In this document: positions 54,176-64,000 of the stretch, one piece after another | Numbering within the stretch: the stretch's first letter is position 1 | Layout: each line of letters starts with the position of its first letter | NCBI RefSeq assembly: GCF_009730915.1 | Contig: NC_052489.1 | Location: forward strand, 1,612,001 to 1,676,000 | DNA from: Dioscorea cayenensis subsp. rotundata | Taxonomy: Eukaryota; Streptophyta; Magnoliopsida; Dioscoreales; Dioscoreaceae | Reading direction: 5' to 3' | Length of the DNA: 64,000 nt | Notes under the pieces: model-generated | The model's input: only the letters and a program-made list of their open reading frames with translations | Database searches by the model: none | Told to the model about the DNA's origin: nothing | Program-made: the position numbers and the translations under genes

Positions 54176-56617
54176 CTCCTCCTCTTCTCCTTCCTCTCCT
54201 CCTCTTCTCCTACCTTTCTTTATACAAATGCTCTCAAGCTCGAGCTCTCCCACGTTTTATCACCAGCTCTCTATTTTTTCGCTTTTTTTTTTAAAAAAAT
54301 AATAATAATTTTTTAAAAAGTTAATTATTAAGTAATTATGTGCTAATATACGAAATAACCCTTGAACTTCGTGGATACTGCCGTATTGTTATAATTATGA
54401 AAAAGTTACATTTTTTTTATTGGAAATAATAATATTCGCTTTTATTGGGGGTTTTAATGAAAGTTTGTCGTGTCAGGGAAAAGGTCGGCAATTATTGATG
54501 GCAAGTGGGTCCTACCTATTCTTTTAGAGATCCATCTAGCCTTTGATGTTTCACATCCGTTAAGATGTTCAAGTTTGTGGTTTTAAAAATTAGTGTGTCG
54601 CATGTGTTGGATTTGTTCACGAGACGAGATGTCTTCTTGCACGTGTAAATTTGTTTTATTTTTTATTTTATTTTTATTTTTTCACGATGCTAGTAATTTC
54701 TCCAAAGAAATAATATAGTATTTAATATATTCACAAAATAGAAGTTAGAAATAATTTATTGTAATTCAGTATATGTTTCCTAGTGTGAATATTAATGTTA
54801 ATGTTGACAAGATCAACTGACCCCTCATCAATCAGATTTTTCTTTTTTATTTTTAAAAATAATAATTTAAAAATAAAAGAATATATTATTTTAATTTTAC
54901 TCCCTCTTTGTTTTTCTTACTTGTTTATTTTAATTAAATTACATGAATTAAAAAAATTTTGGTTAAATTTAGTTAGTAATATAAAATTTATAAAATTTAT
55001 ATTAAATTTTCAATAAAATTTTTATTTAAAATATGTTTTTTTAAAATGTGTAGTTAAATAGGAGTATAATTTATTAGAAGTTGTTGGATTATGATAAATA
55101 TAAAAAGTAAATTTTTAAAAAATGTCTCACAAATTTTAAATAAAAAAATGAAAAAAAAATCTAAAATAAGACAAATAGAAAATATTTGAGGGAGTATTTT
55201 ATTATTTTAACACTATAAACAAACCACGATCACTAATCGATTTTTCACGTGAAAAATAAAACTATGGTCAAGTCATTGGGTTGGTAGTTATTATTTAAAG
55301 TTTTGTTTTATTTGAAATTTTTATATTTTTATCTCTACTTTTGTTTTCTTATAAAAAGTATCTGAAGTTTGCCATTTGTGGTTCGCATGCTTGGCTGCAC
55401 CTAACACATGTGACAAAAAGTGACACGGCCCCCCAAAAATTTTGCATAAAAATCACATACAAATCATTGGACCACATCAAGCCATGCTATTCCTTCATCA
55501 ATAATATTGAGAAAAATAAATAAATTATTCACTAATATGAATTCTTTGTGCATGTGTCTGTGTGTGTGTGTTTGTTTTTTCATATTGAATGATTTAAGCC
55601 CTTACTTAAATGATGACAATTGTTTGATGGCCACCCTTTGGAAATGAGTGGACGTGATTAAACAATGAACAATCAGGGAATCTCATGTGAGTATGATACT
55701 TGATTCCAAAAACCAAAAAATAAATATAAAAATGGTCCCTCTATTTTTGTTTTTTTCATCTTTTTAATTCCTATAATATAAAATCCGTCTTTTTGGTCCT
55801 TATATTTGTACATTTTTATCTTGGTTAGTGAAATCTGGCTTTTTATCGCTCATATTCTGGCGTTTTATATATTTTTCACTCTAATTAAATGATTAGAATA
55901 ATGATAAATTCGTCAATTAGAGGGACTAAAAAGATAAAAATATGAAAATACGAGGACTAAAAAACATATTTTATATTAGGTGAACCAAAAGGGTGGAAAA
56001 CTCAAAATAGAATGACCATTTTGATATTTTGACCAAAACCAAGGCATGCAAAACATATGCCGTTACTTTCCAAGCTAATAATGCCAGAAATTTTATCAAA
56101 TAATACTTGCTATTATTACAATGACATACTTTTTCTTTTTCGTCTTTTTTTGATCATTTATAAGATGCATGTTTTATTTAGTAAGTTTTTCAAAGGCCAG
56201 CCAGTAATGTAGTGTATAGTCTATCATTGTATCATTTTTCCATAGAACATGAATTGGCATTAATAATCATGCTTTGTAATACATAGAACAACATGAAATC
56301 CTTTGTTACATAATTATTATTCATCCACTTTTATTGCTTTTGTTTGTGGATGAAGAACACTAGCTACATCAATCAATCTGAAATTAAACAACATTATTTA
56401 TTTCATTCATGCATTCATTCATTCTCTTATGTACTCAATAATTCGCATTTCCGAAATGCTTCTTCAAGTATATCTACTGATTTACATGATGATACTTTCA
56501 CTAAGAATTCCACAGAATGGTTCATCCTCAGATTGAGCATTCTTATGATTCATTCCTCCTCAACCTGTGGACTGGGAAATTGATGATGAATGAATGTCGA
56601 AAACAAGATATAATTAT
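54176..56617. other. Spacer between the two CslA genes
   Basis: Carries the promoter of gene 1 and the 3' flank of gene 2. Apart from a TIR-like repeat at 55722-56031, no gene or element is recognised. Confidence 0.5.
55722..56031. mobile_element. Possible MITE with AAAATGGTC ends
   Basis: TATAAAAATGGTCCCTCTAT at the left and the inverse of AAAATGGTCATTCTATTTTG at the right form imperfect inverted repeats about 300 bp apart, with further internal symmetry (GAGGGACTAAAAAGATAAAA against the left arm). No target duplication could be fixed. Confidence 0.45.
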
Positions 56618-59204
56618 CTACTTGCTCGAAGATAGAAAAATGCCGACGTAACCAAAACCCATAATGAAGAATGAGATTGCTAGAGGAAAGATGTAGAGAA
56701 AGTAGTGGTCAGTGTTGAAAGCATAATCATAGGATGCACATAAGACTAGCACTATTCCGATCGCGATCTCCATTAGATGGAACCTGATCAAAATAATAAA
56801 AAAAAAAAAGATGACGATAATTAATATTGTTTCATCAATAGCAATTAGTCATTGACAGTAATTTATATACCTCTCCCAGAACTTGGTTTGGAATTTTTTA
56901 ATTTTAGCTGCTGGTTTTCCCTTGAACTTGTCTCCTAATTTCTCAGTAACAACCCATTCATTCACTCTGTCAGCTTCGCTCAGGCCGATAAAAACCGCTT
57001 TGCATCGATGCCATGACATGACATTCTCAAACAAGATCCAGAAGATTGTCAAATGAATTGAACTGCAGTAAAATCAGCAGTAATTCTATGTTAAGTTATC
57101 CTGCATCAAATTCTCTTTTAATTGTACTCTGTTTTATGTGAGGAAAAACAAGCCAAACCTTGGAGTTCCAACAGAGTTTAGTAGAGTAATAACAGTTGGA
57201 ATGTAGACCACACCCCATTGTGGAACTGAAATCTCAGGGAAGAATACGGAAACCGGAATCACCACACAATAAAAGAAAAAGGTCACATTATGTGATATGA
57301 TTCTCCGAGCGAAGAAAAAGTTATATATGAGAAATAATTTCTTCACCCAAGACACTTTCTGCAGAAATGAACAACACAAACACAAACATATCAATGTAAT
57401 TATGAGTCATTCATTGTTAAACATGATACTAAATTAACAATCATCAATGTCTAGAGTACAAACCTTTGCTCTCAATATCTCTGGAGTTACTTTTCTGAAA
57501 AGATTTGCTGGTCCACAAGACCAGCGATGCTGCTGGTATCTGTAAGCCTTGTAAGTACTTGGTAATTCACTTTTCACCTGTCGACAAAGACATATAAATC
57601 GATCGTAAAATGCGTCCAACATCACATATAAATCAAATATATTATCTGGGGTCGATTCAACTCTGAAACTTTACCTTTATATCTCCAACATACAAGTATT
57701 TCCAACCCAATAGGCTCACTCTAACAGCTAAATCCATGTCTTCCACTGTTGTTCTTTCTTTCCATCCTTCAGACTCATTCATAGCCTTTATTCTCCAAAC
57801 TCCAGCAGTTCCTGTTTTTTAACATGACTTTATTATATATAAGAAAATTCTTCAATTCTATAACTAGTTCAAAGGTTGAGAAAATAAACTACCATTGAAA
57901 CCGAAGAAAGCAAAAGTCGATGAACCGGACTGCTGCTCGATCTTGAAGTGGTAATTCAGTGACATCTCTTGAATCCTTGTCATTAAGCATTCGTCGGCAT
58001 TCACTGCAGAAACTCAGTGTTTACTTACGCTGTGAATTTGAGTTGATATATATTAGTTTAATTAATGTTTTTATGAAACAATAAATTTAAAGCCTCACCA
58101 AACTTCCATCGAGTTTGAACAAGAGCGAGCTGGGGATTATGCATTAGAAAAGGCACAGTTCGCATTAGAAAGTCCGACGCAGGCTGAAAATCTGCGTCGA
58201 AGACGGTGACATACTCGCACTGTCCTACATAATCAATCAACATTGCTTCTTTCATTGCTCCGGCTTTGTATCCGTTTCGGTTATCTCTTGATATGTAATG
58301 CACTGTCATTCCCTTTTTCACCCATCTATCACATTCTTTTTGCACCATTTCCTGCAAATTATGAGCCAGTAATGAACAGCAAATTACTCTATTATTTACA
58401 TCTACATCAATGACTATCAAACACACTCAAAATTGGATGCAGATCTTGTCTACACAAAAAGCAGAATATTTTCATCAGTTTGTGAAAAATGAGTGATTCA
58501 GAGTGGGAAAGAGAAAAAGAGATCTTGTCACCTTGTGTTTGTAGGTCCAATATGTAAAATGATTGCTATGAAACTTAATTTTTTTTTTAATTATTTTTTT
58601 CATGTAGAAATAATGTCATACCCTGATGCTTAAATCTGTTGAATCGTCAAGAATTTGAATTATGAGCCTGTCTGCTGGCCACACAAGATTGCACACTGCT
58701 CTTATGGAAAGTTTATAAACCTGCAAATTTTAATTAGGAATTAAACCTCAATTGTAATCAATTAGCTGTTCAACAAGAGGTAGCTAGCTAGAGCAATAAG
58801 GTTTACTAATTAGTAATGCTAATTACCTCTCTCTCATTGAACATGGGGACTTGAACAAGGACCATAGGATAAGCAGAAGTTCCTAGTTCTTCATCTTCTT
58901 TTATTGCCTCCCATTTATAGATCTTCTCCGGTGTACGGCGAAAGACCTTGACGAATAAGGTGACCATTCCCATGGCAAGCTTCTCAGTGACCAACATCAC
59001 AGACATGATCAAGCATATGATGATAGCTATCTTCAGCACTGGAATGAGTATTGATTCCCTTACATGCTTCCATACTATTCCAGCCTCTTCAGGGATGAAT
59101 CCGGTGAATGTGGAGAAGGCGAATTTGTAAGCATGAGCTACACTGACAGCAAATGGCCGAGAGGTTTTCACTGCATTGACAAAAAAAAAATGGAAAGAAT
59201 TCAT
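56618..59204 (-). CDS. CSLA: Cellulose synthase-like A, gene 2
   Basis: Nine coding exons with the same phases and nearly the same sizes as gene 1: 59204-58827, 58720-58622, 58351-58099, 58003-57893, 57811-57675, 57577-57464, 57358-57159, 57062-56871 and 56783-56618, about 549 residues. Catalytic signatures: D-D-S-T-D (~151-155), D-A-D (~211-213), V-E-D (~303-305) and Q-Q-H-R-W (~341-345). The C-terminus [12 protein letters not shown] is a membrane segment typical of CslA. Exons 2-7 have identical lengths in both genes (99, 253, 111, 137, 114, 200), so they are tandem duplicates, though the proteins have diverged. The start at 59204 is the first ATG of the open frame; an additional 5' exon cannot be excluded because a TGCAG acceptor lies at 59171. 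Confidence 0.9.
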
Positions 59205-59891
59205 TCAACTTCACTAATTTGAAGAAACCATGTATGCATATGGAGAGGAACTTGAGAAAGCAATGAGTTTTCAACAATTACAATCTATGGCAAACATCTT
59301 TATCTTCTGTTCAGTCAGGATTCTCCTTCTTTGCTTGACTGAAGATGAACTTAGTTCCTAAATGAAGCTCATTCAGAGAAAGAGAGAGAGAGAGAGAGAG
59401 AGGAAGGGTCAGTTGATGGGGATATGTAAGTAAGCAATGGTGTTATTTATAACTAATATATGCATGCATGCATTATAATTTAGGTAATGCAAAATGAGTG
59501 GGATTTGAGCTACATTGTTAAGTTGTTTTAATGATAATTAGAATGAGATAAAGGACAAGCTTGCAAATGAAATAATTAAATATTTTGTGATCAAATAAGA
59601 CACAGTAGGGTGCTGTTCTTCATGCATGTTCTTTTACTTATTTTTGAACTGTTAATATATATGTTTCTTGATTCTCAATTTACTATAAGAACTAAGAACC
59701 ACAACTTGGTTTTCTTTTGTTACCATGGTCCCAGATTTAGTTCATTCGTATTCATATAATATCACAAGAAAAGACAAAATAAAGCCTGTATTATTGCTTC
59801 TGGGAGAAAGCAATATATGGAAATTTTAAGCAACATGCATGTTGAAAAGGCCTAGCAAATCAAAGGGTAACCATACATTTATTTCTTATTT

Positions 59892-59922
<31 letters not shown>

Positions 59923-61335
59923 TGATAAAAGTAATAAACACATGTTAGTATTTCTATTACCTATGAATTATTTACCTTGAACACGCTCACCTTTACTTCA
60001 TGGGAATATATATATATATATATATATGAAGGTGTAATATCACCTGTGAGTTAAATTTTTTCAAACACGTCAGATGAGAAATCCATATTAATATCTATAA
60101 TCACTTTTAACCAAATGATGTACTGGCGTAACCATACATTCTTTTTAATTTAGAAGTAAAAAAAAAAATCATGCATTGAATGGTAGAAGGATACAAAATA
60201 AAAAACCTGAAAAATAAAAAATCACCCCTTTTGTTTTTGTAATTATGTGTGTAAAACATTAAATGAAGCACATGCATGCTATTGTGGGTCTCACCTCCAC
60301 TTCTTCTCCCTGATTTTGGTTGCATAGGATCTCTTTCAGAAAAGGAAGATGTAGAGGTGACCCACATAAGTGGAGCATAATTTGGTGTAGAGCGAGCCAT
60401 GGGACCATCATGCTTTCTAATTCTTCTGTCTTTTATAACACAATTATTTTGACGTCTTTGTTATCAACTCATGTCATGACTAATATATCTTTTAGCCATA
60501 AATCACATGCTCATCACCTTCCTCTCCTCCACTCTCTTCTCTGTCTAACAATGATAAGCATATCATTTTTCAATCACATTATACATAAATATATATATAT
60601 ATATATATGTATCCTCCAGGTTCTTCCAGTAAGGTCTGTTGCAGTTTCTCTACTGCTTCTATGCTGCCTCTAAAATCATTAAACTTCATTACATGATCTT
60701 AATTAAGATATTTATACATACATACATACATATATACATATGTGTATATATATGGTTGTATTTTGATTTAGTAATTAAGAAATGAGGACAATTTTGCCAC
60801 CATTTTGGTCATGTGGTTCACATCAAGTACTCTGAGAGAGAATCATGAGTTGTTAAAACTGAATGGAAGACAGTGAAAAAACTGAGGCCATATATACAGT
60901 TGTGAGGTTGGTATGGTGCTGCATGATTGGATGAAAATGGAAAGGCTAGTAGGCTCTCAATGCATGTGATCAATATGTGTGTAATAGGATTGTCCTCCCA
61001 GCAGGAGCATGACTTGCACAGGAGCATGACTTGCAAATTATCATGGTCCTCCATGCTCCACGAGAACTCTTACTACTTGAACATGAAGACAAAAATATCA
61101 ATGTGTGTCTTGGAATTGGAGTTTAGGATTAAATTAATGTTAGTTAATTATGAGAATGCTAATAAGTAATAACATGCATGCTTGCTTGCAAACATTGGAA
61201 GGAGAATCTTGTTAGGCTGTTCTTAATAATGGAATGAACCTTTTTCTTTTTCTTTTTTTAGATGACAAAATCAAGCTCATAAAAATGCAATATATAGAGC
61301 AATTATTAATTATGAAGCAACGGCTGTTCAATTTC
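59205..61335. other. CslA gene 2 upstream region, non-coding
   Basis: A (GA)n tract at 59380-59403, a TTTA repeat near 59880-59920 and several (TA)n tracts. No gene is recognised. Confidence 0.5.
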
Positions 61336-61612
61336 AATATTTTGTGGTGTGGGGTATAGACTTGTGAGATCCTAAGTTCCCTTGGCTTTTTTATTTTTAT
61401 TTTTTCCTTTTTGGGTGTATCCTTGGCAATGATGTTTTTTTTGTTTGGAGCTTGAGTGTTTAATTACAAATTGTCTTGTTTTAGTTGTTTTTTTGATGAA
61501 TAAACAAAAAATATTAATCCCGAGATCGAGAATATATATAACGAAATTAAGATATAATTTTTTATTTAGATAATTATAAGAAAAATAATAGCATAGAAAG
61601 AATCTCCTCAGT

Positions 61613-61657
<45 letters not shown>

Positions 61658-64000
61658 TTGAGTTGAGTCTAGAGGGGAAGCAAAGTAACCAACCATCTTA
61701 TGAAAGGATTTTTATTTTTTTTACAAAAACAATAAGTGCAGTACTGTCAAGGGTATATGCACGGAAATTAATCATCTGGTCCATGTGGCCTCACCCAACA
61801 ACATAGGGTTTAGAGTTTAAATCTACACCCATAACTTGGGACTCATTATCAGTATTGCATCCATCCAGTGGGGTTTAAACTCGGGACTTGAACTACACCA
61901 ATGCCTTTTGCAATAGGACTAATGCCACTGGGTTATAAAATCTTTGACCAAAAAATTGGTGTCACCAATAGTTGTATTCTTTCTTTTTTTTTATTTTTTT
62001 AATATAATTTACAAAAGATAGATAAATCATAACTTAATTGAATAAAAATAAGTAGATAGAGTTAGACAGAGCTAGGGAACCAGGCATAGCCCAGCGAGGG
62101 ATTTATCCTCAAGAGATCTTCAAGGCACAGTAACTAGTGCACTTCCATACCTAGCGATCTTTTTGAATAACAACGCTTGTTATTTTAGTTTTTTTTAAAA
62201 AAAAAGACAAAATAATATAGAGATAAATGCAATGCGGAATAAAGACAACTATTACGCTACCAAAAAAACAAGAGGCATTGGATCTACTAATGGTAAATGC
62301 AGGTATTATAGAAATTAGTAGACGAACTATAGGGTTTAGTGGCACCTAAAAAATAATTGTAGTGAAAGATCATTTGTCCACAATCATATGCAAGTTAAAG
62401 GGCGGAGCGCTTTAGCCGGGGTTGATATTGCTGAAGTTTTCTCCAAAATCAGAGGCAAGAAAATTGAGAAAAGTTGAAAAAGTGTATGATTATCAAAGCG
62501 TCCTCCTACAGGGGCTCTGAGAGTTTGATCATTAGATACAACACTTGATAGTTTGCTAAGGAGTTCTTGATCAGGAATCTCTTGTTGATCAGGAATCTCT
62601 TGAATGCCTGGCTAGATCAATAACAATATTTCAAGACAATGTTTTCATAGATTAACGTCTATAAATAGCTGTTCGAACTTACTAAGAGGTCTCTACTGTT
62701 TTATTAGCAAAAGCGACCCACTCAACTTTGGGAGAGCATATTGTATTAAAATAGTTATTTTTTATGTTCCTAAAAGTGTTTATAAAATCTATCCTGCATG
62801 ATAAACAGTATATATCTAATTGGATATTAGACCAAAACGGAATTGTAAGAGGATTAAGAAAATTACTTAATTTTTGTGGAACGTCTGTGATACCCTTCTT
62901 TTTGGTTAAGAGTGGGAGTTCGGTGAGAAATCTTTTGTTTTTAGTCCACAACTTTCACAGTAAAATTTTTTCAACCATCATTTATATTTTTAACTCTAAA
63001 AATAAAAATATTTTAAAAATATTATTCTCAATTCATAATTTATTTATTCATACTATTAACAAATTTCAATCATCTTTAAATCTTTTTTACTTTTAACTAT
63101 TGAATGTAGATATTATACTATTTACAATATAGTTTTATTTTTTACATTTATTATAAATATTTAATAAATATAAAATAAAATCTCATTGATAAAAAAATAT
63201 AAATATAAATATTACATTAATTATTTAATAAAAACATATAACATATAAATAAACACTCATTAGTAAAAATAACACATTAATAAAAACTAAAGTAGCACAC
63301 AAGTTTTTACTTATCTTTATTATTTGTATAGTGTAACCATAAGTGCTCAATCAAAAGCATTAGGAAGTGCAATATGAGCTTTTTTGTCTTTTATTGAAAA
63401 AACATAAACTTAAATTATAAATTGTTAATTTAATTAAATTATAAATTATAAATTTAAATTTTATAAAAACAAAAAAAAATAGAAAAACAAAATAACAGAA
63501 AAAAAAAAGTAAGAATCAGGAATCAGGCAATATATATATAGGTTTTTTTTAAATGAAAATAAATTATAAGATACTTATAAGATAAGTATAAGTAGTAGGA
63601 ATGAACGAAATCTTTCAATACAAGAATTCCTTTTTCTTAACAAAACAGCAATTTGATGCTTGAGAGTTTTGAGTCAATTGAGGGGTATGCCTATTTATTT
63701 CTGGTTCCAGGACAAAGGCATAGATGAATTAGGAATATTTATAGGGTTTTTTTTTTCGTGGACGATCTGTAAATAGTGATCATTAATCTAAGTTAATTCT
63801 GCTGGCATGTAGGTCATCATCACAGTGGGTAATTCTGCTAAGTATTTGTTGTCCTTACCAAACGTGAGAATCTTTATGTGATGGCTTATGCGTGGGTCCA
63901 CTTATTTTCATATTTTGTATTTTTTTCAATATTTTGAGGTGTGGGGTATTATATATATTATAGACTGTAAGATCCTAAGTTCGCTTGAGTTTTTATTTTT
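61336..64000. other. Intergenic region bounded by a ~70-bp direct repeat
   Basis: Blocks at 61336-61405 and 63930-64000 share CAATATTTTG-GGTGTGGGGTAT and GATCCTAAGTTC-CTTG-TTTTTATTTTT. Between them lie a (TTA)n tract (61621-61658), a dispersed stretch of balanced composition at 62040-62160 and 62380-62700, and a 20-bp repeat TGATCAGGAATCTCTTG (62567 and 62587). The minus-strand frame 62951-62682 has no family I recognise. Confidence 0.45.

Noticed and set aside
53709..54302. Other frames opposite or overlapping CslA exon 1
   Set aside because: The minus-strand exon 1 carries the conserved CslA sequence. The rest are shadows.
62151..62951. Possible organellar gene fragments
   Set aside because: Composition and phrases hinted at plastid or mitochondrial DNA, but I could not match any known organellar protein.

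Overview
The window is plant nuclear DNA. It has GT-AG introns, AT-rich intergenic sequence, plant-type transposons (PIF/Harbinger, Mutator-like, hAT, L1, Ty1/copia, a tRNA-type SINE) and plant gene families (CslA, MYB-CC, CML, RING-H2, RRP36). A degraded endogenous geminivirus near 25-29 kb resembles the geminiviral insertions known from yam (Dioscorea) genomes. A Dioscorea-like monocot is therefore my best guess, but this is inference and not proof. Fixed-size N runs (1000 and 10) show a scaffolded draft assembly.

Layout. 1-3.5 kb: two gaps and a fragment of a sucrase/ferredoxin-like gene. 3.5-8.35 kb: a decayed PIF/Harbinger transposon with its transposase (+) and Myb/SANT-like partner (-). 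8.35-18.1 kb: copy A of an unnamed ~2 kb repeat, interrupted by a SINE, a 6.6-kb L1 LINE and a GC-rich hAT-type element, each with its own target-site duplication. 19.9-23.3 kb: a nine-exon RRP36 gene (ribosome biogenesis). 25.3-29.2 kb: an endogenous geminivirus with two replication-origin remnants, broken Rep and REn-like frames, and a MITE between the Rep frame and its TATA box. 31.2-31.7 kb: a calmodulin-like gene with a premature stop. 33.2-42 kb: copy B of the same unnamed repeat, interrupted by a 6.8-kb Mutator-like element with ~0.45-kb terminal inverted repeats and a 9-bp duplication; that element carries a nested, decayed Ty1/copia element. 44.3-45.4 kb: a MYB-CC transcription factor gene. 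47.2-48.2 kb: a 5'-truncated L1. 48.6-49.2 kb: a one-exon RING-H2 gene. 49.7-59.2 kb: two tandem CslA glycosyltransferase genes on the minus strand. 59.2-64 kb: non-coding.

The host genes do not form a visible pathway; only the CslA pair is a functional cluster. About half of the window is mobile or viral DNA. The nesting gives a relative order of insertions: repeats A and B first, then L1/SINE/hAT into A and the Mutator-like element into B, then copia into the Mutator-like element; and geminivirus first, then the MITE.
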